Below the pieces are notes generated by a model that was not told where the DNA came from, searched no databases, and worked only from the letters and a program-made list of their open reading frames with translations. A DNA stretch of 64,000 bases from Sacculina carcini (taxonomy: Eukaryota > Arthropoda > Thecostraca > Sacculinidae): the NCBI GenBank assembly GCA_916048095.2, contig OU696582.1, positions 118,501 through 182,500 of the forward strand. Reading direction: 5' to 3'. The number at the start of each line of letters is the position of its first letter. Positions within the stretch are counted from its first letter, which is position 1. This document shows positions 23,165-33,755 of the stretch, one piece after another. The position numbers were made by a program, and so were the translations under genes.

Positions 23165-23925
23165 TTGTGTCGTGCCAGTGTTATCGTGGTTCCAGATGCT
23201 GTCACCAATCTGAGCAGCAATATCAAACATAATGCCTGATTGACGAATTTACACTCCCAGATGTCTGACCGTTTTCACGTTATAACAACGAATATGAAAT
23301 ATGGAAAAGGGCAAACGTGTGTTACAATTACCATACACTATCAGGAAAGACAATAGTTTTTTCATTAATGCATGAGTGCAGGTTGCAACGGTGTTGAAAC
23401 AAGTTAGTCACGAGAAGAAGTTGAAACAAATTTGTCAATAATTAAAAACTGGCGCAGTGTGAGAAAGACGACTTACAATAGCATTATCAGTGAGTATTAT
23501 CTGAAAGATCAGCGCAAATATACTGGCATATTGTTGGACATACTGCTCGACCAGATCCATTTGAACCAACAATCAACACAAACAGCTGAAATGAACTGAC
23601 CTGTTGTTATTCTCAACACAGAAAACATCTCAACAAAACAAATTGCCTTCAGCACAAAGCACACTTGCGACATAACCAAGATCATCTTTTGATAAAACCG
23701 ACCTGGTATAATAAGTTTACGCCGACCAAACCTGCAACTCGGAACACAGTCAACAATCCAGCCTTCATATAAACACATAAATATATACTGACACATTGAC
23801 ACACACGCAGTTCATAGCAGTGAAGTGCGACACGACACTAAACACACGCACGATCGTAGGAAAACTGATTACCACCCATATAAGCCTCATTTTGTCATGT
23901 TGTGTGAGTGTGAGAGTGACGGGGA
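23165..23925. other. Intergenic, convergent between GID8 and PLGRKT
   Basis: No open frame with recognisable content. Probably includes the PLGRKT 3'UTR (minus strand), but no clear AATAAA was found for it. Confidence 0.5.
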
Positions 23926-23929
23926 GGTG

Positions 23930-25610
23930 TCACGTGGTGAACATATCGTGTACCTTGTATCGTTTCTTGTCGTCATACTGCAGACGAGCAGCATCCACCA
24001 TGGCGGCACTGGGAACTCCGCCCGGTGGCTCCAACACACCTGTCTCAAACTGCATTATAAAATCCGCCTCGGCTGACACACACACACACACACATTAATA
24101 CATACACATATATATATTCACACATTAAGAAGCATTTACGAACACAGGCACTCAAATGTCCACATTGTGTGCATTTAACTTCTAGTATTGCTGTTCTCTG
24201 TCCGCCTCTTAATGAACAAGTTGTGTGTGAATTGCAGCTGCATGTAATTGATATCATTGTTGCTATCTTCCCATCTCACATTGTTCATTGGTTTCAATAG
24301 CAGCCATACTAGACAGCGTGCAGTGACAATATATTGTTGTGCGGCCAACTAACATTTGATGCGTTCCAGTTTGTTACCGTAGGACAGGTCAGCCTGGTAG
24401 CCGACAATAAAAGACAACGGCAGTATGGGCAACAACACGGGCCTGCGTCGTGTCCTGTGAAAACTGCCACAACCAAACCACAAACACACACATATGTGAA
24501 AACTGCCACAACCAAACCACAAACACACACACACACACACACACAAAAACACACACACACACAAATACACACAAATTACACTTCATTATATCATATTATA
24601 TCTAGCGGCAGTGCTTCTAGACTTTTCCAACCATAACAAAACATCAAACCTGTATTGACAGACAGGCATCAATACCCCACGCGCGCCTGTAAGACGTCAC
24701 CACACTATCACACCACGAACACGACTCCTCAAGACGCATCCACGCGCACACCTTCACATACGAGAGCACACATGGACACGCACTCAAACACACACACGCC
24801 CAGTTCCAACACTGACATACAGACACTGCAGCGACCAATCAGCGGCGAGCTGGCACTTGCTTTGCTCCCAGACAAATAAACAGAAGCTGTCTAGTTAAGT
24901 GGTGTGTGTGAGAGGGGACGTACACTGCAAGCGCGCCCACGGTGGTGATCGTGTAGAAAGCCGCCCACCAGTAGAACATCTCCCGGGCACGAGCCAACTG
25001 CAACGCCTGCATGCGAATTCTCATCTGGTCCTGCATGTGAATCTGCCTCTCCAACTGCTCACAAACACGCGATCATCGTGCCATAATCACCATTCTATGT
25101 GATGTGACACCAATAAAACCCGGTCGAGAAAAACACAACATGTATGACATGGAAAATAACAAAATGAAGTAATAAGGAAGTAAAAAGGATGTATAAATAA
25201 TAGAAAATGAAGCACAAAGCAAACATAAATACACGCAAGCAACAATAATATAGCGTATAGATACAGCAGTCAAAAAGGAGCCTTGAAAACTCAACGTGAC
25301 CAGTATTTAACATCCAAAATCCACCCCAAGAGTCAAACTTCATAGCTCAACAAGTAAACTATTCAATAACTAGCCTGGATAAATTTCGGTCAAGCCACAC
25401 ATAACAGAATAAACAGAATATTCATAAAAAAAACCCGTTCTCACAGCATATCAAAATATAACAGGGTAAAAACTACATATCTAACCAAAACGTAACGCCA
25501 GAAAACATCAGTCATAATATAGCACAAACCTGGACACTTTGCAGCTCCAGCATGAAATTCCGATTCTTCTCAAAGTTTTCCTCCATCGCTTTATGCATAA
25601 AATTCCCCAT
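23930..25610 (-). CDS. PLGRKT: PLGRKT (C9orf46) homologue, small two-helix membrane protein, lacking the C-terminal lysine (4 exons)
   Basis: Minus-strand exons 25610-25530, 25054-24924, 24454-24354 and 24072-23930 join in phase into 151 aa (human 147). The order matches the family: MGNFMHKAMEENFEKNRNFM (human MGFIFSKSMNESMKNQKEFM), LERQIHMQDQMRIRMQ, AREMFYWWAAFYTITTVGAL (first membrane segment, about residues 49-68), RRRPVLLPILPLSFIVGYQ (second segment), DLSYGNKLERIK, and a C-terminal tail aligning with the human one. In vertebrates the protein exposes a C-terminal lysine that binds plasminogen. Here the tail ends HDMFTT before the TGA, so that function is not expected. Acceptors of exons 3 and 4 carry sense-strand (TG)n. 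Confidence 0.93.
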
Positions 25611-25614
25611 CCTG

Positions 25615-26945
25615 TTATTCGACAGGACAAAAAATCAAGCAAATAAGACAGAGAACACCTGTCTCGAAGTTCAACGCAAGGACATTTAAATTTATTGAAA
25701 TGCTGCCAGATTGAGTGTGGATTTCTTCGTTTTTAAATTCTCATATTATAGTTTTTTAGCGTAATAATACGAAATTACGATTAAAAACTAAAAGTACGAA
25801 ATAAAAAAAGAGGGTTCCAAATTTAAAATGCAAAATATATTTGCGCATCATACACTTTAATTGAGAATACAACATATTAATATAAGTATTTCTGTCATTA
25901 AGCGGTATAAATCCTATCCTAAAATAAATGTTGACAATAAAATACACAGATTATAGCCATAATATCTGTTAGATATTGGGCAAAATCAGTGCACGCAATC
26001 AAAGGCCAAATATAACGGAAAAAGACATAGGAACAAAACACCGCGTGGGAAATGAGATATTGATATTTATTACAGCATCAGTAGCCACGCGCTTCCTACA
26101 CAACAACACTTATATCCATATATCACAATAAAATAAGCAAGTGAATGAAACACAAAGCCGACAAATGGACGACAAAACCAAATAATATGCGAAACAAAGC
26201 TCGTCTACGCAACAAATACAGCTTTTTGAGACGAGACCGACGCAGATGCTACGAACGCCAAAATTAGTATAACGACCAAAACAACCATAAATGGCGTCAA
26301 AAAACATTCACAAACAAAAAAGGTCTCAAACTTGTATACAATTGGTCCCACAAATACGAAATCACAATTGAATCACTAAATGATTCCGCCACACACACAC
26401 ACACACACATACATCAATCACTCGGGAACAAAATTGTCCCAGCAACTAGACAGTAAACCGGATCAAAAGATTTCTCGAAATAAAACAGCAAAACACACCA
26501 GACATTCAAGAAGAAGTGAGGCATTCATTAAGGCACGTGCATAAATGACATCACAACCGTTGAGACAATTGTTGAGACTCTACGACAATACACAAGTTAC
26601 AAAATAGATGAATTTTCTGAAATTCACCAATTAAGAACAAATTAGATGGTCTTGAGCCCGGGTGCACACGGAAATAACTCATTAATATGGGGTAAACTAC
26701 ATCAGACATGTTCTCAAAACGCCTACCACGAAATCTCTTCAAACCCAATACAGTTAAAACCCCAACTCCCATGACAACACCCAAACGTTTTCTACCAGGG
26801 ATAAATTCTACTGCAACGATGAAGGGTCTGATAAACTCTTGTAAAACTGAGGCAGTCGGGATATAATATTTGAATGACTTGAAATAAGCAGACTAGGCTT
26901 GATAAAAAGACCTCTTCCACGTTCAATGACGAGTAATAAATGGCG
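25615..26945. other. Intergenic DNA between PLGRKT and the GT92 gene
   Basis: AT-rich with stops in all frames. It should contain the PLGRKT promoter (right of 25610) and the GT92 3'UTR. A short (CA)n lies at 26391-26410. Short minus-strand frames (26110-26307, 26551-26784) show no motif. Confidence 0.5.
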
Positions 26946-26950
26946 GGGTA

Positions 26951-29763
26951 TTACGTTGCGGCGGCCACCAGAGTCTGGTCGCGTAGTTGCCGATACGTCT
27001 GATAGAGGGGCGAATGAACCACGCGAGTCTTGTGTCTCACAGCCGCAGTCTCAGAAGCGGTGGCATTTTGCCAGCCACGCGGCATTATCGCCGCACACTC
27101 GCTGTACAAATGCACGGCCATCACCGTCGGGTTGACGGAGCGAACTGTCAGTGCACGTGCATCACTGGCAGCAGCCGGCGATGACAGCGCCCTCTCTGCG
27201 GCCGGCACGCGAACTATCCAGACAGCATTGTGCAAGGCCTTAGCAGGCAGGTGCGAGGTTTTGGTATTTATCAAGAGATAAGGTGGATGGCCACTGTAAG
27301 GTCCGTCAACAGCGTCAGTACACATAATCTACCCACACACACACAAACACATTAATAAGTAAATCACACAAACAGAATTAAAATTGGGAAAAGAAAACAT
27401 TTTCGATATCCTCAATTAAAAATACAAAACGTATTTATGCGCAATAAGTAATCAGAAATTATTCAATCAAGAATCAAAACGAACTGAATGACCGAGAAAA
27501 GACGTGCTAAAGGCGAAAAACTCAGGTCCCGCCGAGATTTGAACTCGGATCGCAGGATTCAAAGTCCTGAGTGCTAACCATTACACCACGGGACCGCTGA
27601 GAAACCTGCGCTTATTCCGGCATATAAGCTCGTTACATCTTTACCTCAAAGTAATTGTGTTTCCATTCATGACTGGAGTATTAAACTAAAAGTTAAAAAA
27701 ACCAAAGTCGAAGATATTATCAATTAGTACAATTGATATGTTCAAATATCTGCAGTATCTTTCAATGTTATTTATTTAAATATTTGTAGACAAAATAATT
27801 TAAGTGTGTGTGTGATTGTGTGCATGATATATTTATCAGTGTTTAGATGAGTAAATTAGTGCGCGTGAATATGTTTATATGTGAGCGTGTATGTATTGCA
27901 TCGTATTAACAATTTGATTTAACCCAGGCAACACAAGATATTTAGCTTCAATTGCCTTTCCAGTTTTGGTTTAATTACATATTTTGGTTCTGTTGACATG
28001 AAGGCTGGAAAAAATACATGAATGAATGAGTGAATGGAAGACAAAATTGTCCCGAATATAGATTGAATGCTTCTGAGATGAGAAATATCATAGACTTAAA
28101 TGGATACTTAATTTATATATCATTGAATTTGCATTGTTCGCTACAACGATGATATACTGGCAATACTTATACCTAGTTTTGATCGGGTAAATAAGGTATC
28201 TCGTAGTTTTCAATTATTATAAACACAAGATTACAGCAATACATACACACTGACAAACACACACATATACACTGACACACCCTGGCACACAGACAGCCGA
28301 ACTGACCTGTTGAGTTAGCGAGAAGGCGTCAATGTGCGGTTGTCTCAATTGTTCAGCCATCAGTGAGTAGACAGCGTGTATGGGCGTCACTGCACGTGGC
28401 ACCACGTACTGACTCACATTGAGCACGACCACGTGCGCCACGTGACCGGCGGCACGTGCCAAACAGTCACGTGTCAGCACGTGGCGCGCGTGCAGACGGT
28501 CGGCCGGCGTGGTGACGTGCAGTGGAAACTGCCAGGCGACAGGACGAATGTTCACTTGTCCGCCGACGGCCGCCCAGCGACGCAACAGTCGCCGCAGAAA
28601 CGGCGCTGGCAGTGGTTCATACAGCCACAACCAGGTGGCGCCAGCAGAGCTGTGAAATGCGGCGAATTCGGCGAGACGCGCCGGCTCCACCGACTGCCAT
28701 GCGTTATCCGCAGGCGGCACGCACACACCTAACGTCGCGTAGTTGCCGGCACCGCCACCAGAGGCGCTAGTGTCGCCCGCACTGCCGTCAGTCGTGCGCC
28801 GACCGTCATGGCGAGCGGACGTGTCAGCTGCGACCGGTATCAACGTGGGCCGCAATCCACCGCCTGTCTCGGTCGCGCCCAGCTCCTGGCGACTGGCCAA
28901 GCCCAGCATGTAAACACGTGCCAAATCGCTGACGTTACCGCCACGGCTGCTGGTCACAGTACAGTTCACCAGCCAACTGGAGAAGGTAGAGGAGGGAACG
29001 GAGGGCAGTGGCTGCACGCTCACTCGACCAACACGTGCGTCCGACACGGAGCCGCTCGAATCGCTCCACAGCCAACAAGACAGCAGTGACGCGTAATCTG
29101 GCTGCGAGGCTGAATCAGGCTGGTCAGCCGATACAGCCAGAGCTGTGACTTGGTGAGGAGCCGTAGTGAGCGCCGAGAAAACAAACAGTTTGAGATTGGA
29201 CACTCGCCGCCACACGGTCAACGGCTGATCAGAGAAGACAGCAGTGGCGGCCGCTGCCAGGACGCGGTCGATGTTGTCAGATTTTCCACCGCCACCAGAG
29301 TTGCCAGTGAACAAACTGCCGGCTGGTTCACCAAATGTGTCCAATACCTGGCAACAATGATATCCCAACATTCATTCATTTTCACCACGTCCTCTGTACA
29401 ATGAGCCCACCGAGTATATAAATACCTCAGATATATATCCTCGTATATCTGAAAGTTTGCTGATTTGACATGCTGATGCTGAAAGACAACAGCAGGTATT
29501 ATTCGTGTGTAGTCAGGTGTAATGATTTTATTGATAGTTATATCATCTTGTACACATATTTTCCTCGTTTTACACCACTACGCTTCTCGCAATACTATGA
29601 TACAGAAAACGGCAACAAATTTCCACATGAGAACAAATCTCACGACACTAGCACGCACCTGGAAGGCATCGAACATGCGGTCGTACTGGTGCTTGTAGAA
29701 AATCATCAAGCAAAAGCAGACGATCGCAACAGAGACCAGCAGCAACTTCAAATACTTGCGCAT
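26951..29763 (-). CDS. GT92 (DUF23) family glycosyltransferase-like type II membrane protein, degenerate active site (3 exons)
   Basis: Exons 29763-29659, 29347-28307 and 27328-26951 join in phase 0 into 507 aa. MRKYLKLL followed by a hydrophobic segment VSVAIVCFCLMIF (about residues 10-22) is a signal anchor for Golgi topology. The middle holds a GT92-type core: 'GVCVPPADNAWQSVEPARLAEF', 'HSSAGATWLWLYEP', 'VNIRPVAWQFPL' and 'RDCLARAAGHVAHVVVLNVSQYVVPR'. The last segment normally contains the acidic DLDE motif before the (V/I)VP; here it is NVSQ. The C-terminal exon (SGHPPYLLINTKTSHLPAKA) resembles the family's end. GT92 enzymes add galactose, for example to fucose on N-glycan cores. The lost acidic residues suggest a pseudo-enzyme. 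A tRNA-Gln lies in intron 2. Start: the first ATG before the anchor. Confidence 0.82.
27525..27595 (-). tRNA. tRNA-Gln(TTG): tRNA-Gln (anticodon TTG)
   Basis: Minus strand GGTCCCG..CGGGACC gives a perfect 7-bp acceptor stem. A-box TGGTGTAATGGTTAGCAC, anticodon stem CAGGA/TCCTG around loop CTTTGAA (anticodon TTG), T arm with B-box GAGTTCAAATCTC. It is nearly identical to animal tRNA-Gln(TTG). A TTTTT Pol III terminator follows 4 bp after the end in the sense direction (27516-27520 on plus). It lies within intron 2 of the GT92 gene, same strand. No intron and no SINE body are attached. Confidence 0.96.
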
Positions 29764-29769
29764 GATGGC

Positions 29770-30045
29770 CAAGTATGTGCCTCTGACTGCAGAAATAACA
29801 AGCTGACAATATGAGGCCACTCAACAAGAGCAGAATGAAAAAATGACACAAACACATGGTGAGTTGGTTAGAAACCGAACTGTTTGTCTTGGTTATGATT
29901 ACATGAATGCTTACATTAACAAATTAATCAATCTTGTCCATTTTGTCTCGTCAAGTTCATATCCAGTAGTCAAATAAGACGCTATAAACATCAAGCGACA
30001 AACAACATTCAAATCCAACAACTGTATACACCAATCTATGTGCGT
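29770..30045. other. 5' flank of the GT92 gene
   Basis: An acceptor-like TTCTGCAG (minus strand, about 29793) just upstream of the start codon suggests a further non-coding 5' exon. Nothing else is recognised. Confidence 0.35.
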
Positions 30046-30046
30046 C

Positions 30047-30240
30047 AGCTCCCGAGAAACTCAGTGGTTAGGCGCTGAACTCCCTTGTCAGAGGTTCGCG
30101 GTTTGAATCCTGACCCGGGTTCGTTCATCCACATCTCCGTTTGAGTCTACCGGGAGTCACCACAGTAGATGGGCTCACAATGGGGCGTGTCATGTAGTCC
30201 AAACAGGCTGGTGTGCGCTTAAAACGCCAATAACAGTAAT
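30047..30240 (+). mobile_element. SINE family B (tRNA-derived, different from family A)
   Basis: Head with an A-box-like CTCAGTGGTTAGGCGCTGAAC (30059-30080, split by one base) and a B box GGTTTGAATCC (30100-30110), then CCTGACCCGGG. A non-tRNA body with CGGGAGTCACCACAGTAGATGGG follows, ending in a (CCAATAACAGTAAT) region. The head's stems do not fold as a complete tRNA. Only one copy is seen in this window, so family status is inferred from the A/B-box-plus-body structure. Confidence 0.55.
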
Positions 30241-30321
30241 CTATGTACGCCGGAAATAACCCGAGCACGAAGAGCATACAAGACATAGACATATTCAACT
30301 TGATCGATCCAATTAATTTAT

Positions 30322-31655
30322 CAACAACAAAATTTATTTGGTATAGCGCATGTCAAAAACACACGCGCGTTAAACAGCAAGATAAGCCAAAATATTCAAA
30401 GATTAACACAAAACATGAACAAGCACAAGAGTAACTGACAAAAGCGAACATGACTTAATTAGGATACATCACAAAAAGCAAGTAGATAAAAAAGGTCAGA
30501 GCAAGCGTAAGAAATCAGACTGAAGCATAGGAAGTTAGGGTGAGAGAAGTGGAATTAAATGATAATTCAAATAAGTATCTAAAGAGTGCCGAACAAAATG
30601 AGGAATAGGAAGTGGCTGATAGAACAGTACGAGGAAGCGAGTTATACAGTCGGGGAGCAAAGGAAGAAAAAGACTTCGAAGACCAAGATGACTCGTTCAA
30701 GGCTCGATGGCAGATAAGACGGTGAGGATGACGAGAAGGGGCAGTAGCATAGTGTCGATTTGTCTTTCATCCTACCTTTTCTCGCCACACGTCTCACCTA
30801 CTTTTTCAACTCCACTGGCTTCCTATCATCCCACGAATTCATTTTCGCGTTTGCTGTCAAATTTACAAGCTCCTGCATGATCCTCAACAACCTTCTTATC
30901 TTGCTAATCTTTTGTCTCCCACTGACTCACACTCCTCTCGTCGCCCTCTTCCTCTCGCTTGTCCTCGTGCATCTAATGAATCTTCCTGGTCCTCTAAATC
31001 GTTCTTCTTTTACGCCCCTCGCTTGTATAATTCTCTTCCCTCTCATATCACCCGCGCCTCTTCATTTCGGTCATTCCGCCATCGGCTTCGCCTGTACCTT
31101 TTTGACATTTCATTTGATCCCGTCTCTCACTCTCTCTCTCCTTTCGCCTCTCTGTGATATTGTTTGAACTATTTCTCCGTTTCATGATTGTTTCAATTCT
31201 CGTTGTCTTATTTTTCCCTGTCTTGAGCACAGTTACTGCTTCCTTTCCTTCCTTGCTGCTTTATTTATTCTATTGTGAATGTTCTCTGTAATAATTTTCT
31301 GTCGATTTTATTGTTCGAACATACCACTTGATTTTTTGGAACTGTGCCCTTTGTGCTTGTGCTTGCTATTTACCAATTTTGGTTGTTTTGTGACTTCTCT
31401 TTCTTTTACTTGCTCATTTCTCCCATATTCTTTACAATTGTCGTTTTATCTCAATTGATGTTTTCCCTTTTTCGCGCTTGTGTTTTACCGGCGCTATAGC
31501 AAATACACGTTGTTGTCGTTGTTGTTAGCAACAGTGAGTAGACCAGAAAGATAAGAGGGTTGACTAGGATCGTGAATAAGTTTAAAAATAATACAGCAAA
31601 GACGAAAATGAATACTAGGAATAATGGGGAGCCAAAATTACGCATTCAACTTAAT
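30322..31655 (-). mobile_element. Older LINE family A copy, split by a later insertion
   Basis: Minus-strand 3' terminus at 30322-30345 (GCGCTATACCAAATAAA then TTGTTG). RT C-terminus at 30515-30752 reading RALNESSWSSKSFSSFAPRLYNSLP. The next upstream part, FWLPIIPSIHFRLCCIIFKLIHDPSQPSYLSGLL, lies at 31527-31655. The two parts join in register when the plus-strand insertion at 30752-31525 is removed. Stops and the short length show it is dead. Confidence 0.85.
30752..31525 (+). mobile_element. LINE family A copy, heavily 5'-truncated, nested insertion
   Basis: Begins abruptly at TGTCGATTTGTCTTTCATCC, matching copy 1 from about 1481, and runs to the same 3' end (GCGCTATAGCAAATA, GTT tail). Identity to copy 1 is about 95%, with an 18-bp or smaller indel near 31128 and 31199. 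The flanks share only a short possible target duplication (AGCA). It encodes only the RT C-terminus. Confidence 0.9.
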
Positions 31656-31659
31656 TAAT

Positions 31660-32490
31660 CAACACTATACCAAAATAACCACTAAATTACATTTAATTTG
31701 CCGGAATCAAATTACAAAAATGTCACACTAGCACGAACAAATTTCATATTGAGGTCATTCGCGCGATATTTGGCTACATTATGTACGCATCATATAGGTA
31801 AATTATAAAAATGGTTATAATGTACCTGTTCCAACGACCACATGGCACATAGAATAAAAAATATAGATTATAAAAAAACACGGATTTGGATCTACAACAA
31901 TAATAATAATTTCATGATTCATTAAATGGGTCATGTATGCCACGTCATGATTTTTATTGTAAAATAAAATTAGCACAATTCTATTTAATTCAGCCATTCT
32001 CATATACTGAAAAAGCATAAAACAAATTCCAGTCATGTTTATTTTGTGTAAATTCAACATAAATGCACATACAAACAGGAAGTTCATAAAATACTCGTAT
32101 TTTATACAAAATGAAATAATGCGCTGAAACACGTCACATTTGAAACACGTCAAATTTTTGTGTAAATCCTTCGTTACATGCACAAATACTACCATATTGA
32201 ACGTACACTTCTTGAATCGATATATGTATGCGATATGTATATATGCGAGTATGTGTATGTATGTATGTGTATGTATGTATGTGTGTGTGTGTGTGCACGA
32301 ATTTCACTTGGAGTAATAACAGGACAAATGATCATTTCCATCACCTCAAACAAAAATATAGAACTTCAATTGAAAAATGTTCAACAAATAATGACTAACT
32401 AATTTAAAATGTTATATTGTGTAATACAAAATAAATACGAATAAATCATTTCTTTATGAATACTGGAAGCGAAAAATTGAATACGGAAAA
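31660..32490. other. Intergenic, 3' of the UGT gene
   Basis: AT-rich, stops in all frames; short (TATG)n/(TG)n at 32222-32296. Probably includes the UGT 3'UTR. Confidence 0.5.
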
Positions 32491-32491
32491 A

Positions 32492-33706
32492 TCATTGTTG
32501 TTTTTGTTTTTCATAAAGACCATTGGAGTGTAACTTGAAGAACACATTTTGTGCACAACAGCGCAGTATAATCCACAATATGTAGACCAGCAATAGAAAC
32601 GCAGCCAAAAACACAAGCATTACGTCCAGCAGCCAATATTGATACCAGCTGAGATGTGATTCCACCATGCGCAAGTGAGTTAGCGGTGCAAACTGGGCCA
32701 CAGTGTTTATCCAATGAACGGCCCGTTCCATGGCTTGCCAGTTGTCTGCGCGCCATATTTGCGACATGCGCCGAACATTGTCTCCGATTCTGAGCAGAAA
32801 TCAACAATTCTTGAAAATCACTTGCATTTGAAATAAAATAAATTGGATCTAAATTAGTAAATATTTATAAATATCAAGAAAAATCCAATAATGATTATAA
32901 CAATAATTCTAAAAATACTAAACAACATTGGTGTATTCAAAATGTAATTCCAAAAATGGTCAATTTTGAATTAATTATATTTCAGACTTTTTTCTATAAC
33001 TACAATATCAACATGTTTAAGGTGTGTTTAATAAAATATTTATCTTATTTGATCTGTCTCAACACAAACGTTTTATTGTGCAGCAGTTGAGTAACAGCAT
33101 CGTACAGGACATCTTCTGTCAGACCAAATTTGTCCAGACCAATGCCAAGACGGCGATAATCAATGAATTTAGAGTTATCTCCTTGATCGCCAAATATCGG
33201 CACACCCACTGTGTCAAAAAAACAACACAATAAACAACCAATTATTAGTACATTGATAACAAGTTGAATAGTAAATTCAAATATATAAATCAAATATATA
33301 TTATAACAAAATAATATGAATATAAATTAAATACAAATATGAACTAAATATAAATTATATTATAATATTATAAACTACTAAAAATACAATTCTAACAACA
33401 ATTATAAAAATATACTTTTTCTTCATAAATATTTATTTCATTTCATGAACAATGTAAAACCTTATTTTTTAAATTACCTGCAACGACAATAATTTAATAA
33501 ACATATTTATATTCAACCTACCAATGTTTAATTAGCACGAAATTATTCTAAATGTAATTTTGTTAATAAATTTCAGATGAATATGTAGGATAACATGAAG
33601 CAATGAGGCACAGCTTACAAATAGGAACCCCGTGATAAACGGCCTCCATAACCCCGTTCATTCCGCAATGACTTATAAAAAGCCTCGTATTCTTATGACC
33701 TGCAAA

Positions 33707-33755
<49 letters not shown>

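Noticed and set aside
28376-29404. Plus-strand ORFs opposite the GT92 exon
   Set aside because: Antisense shadows of a GC-rich coding exon; no motifs or splice context.
30059-30120. Second tRNA-like sequence with A and B boxes
   Set aside because: The stems do not close and a non-tRNA body follows; called SINE B instead.
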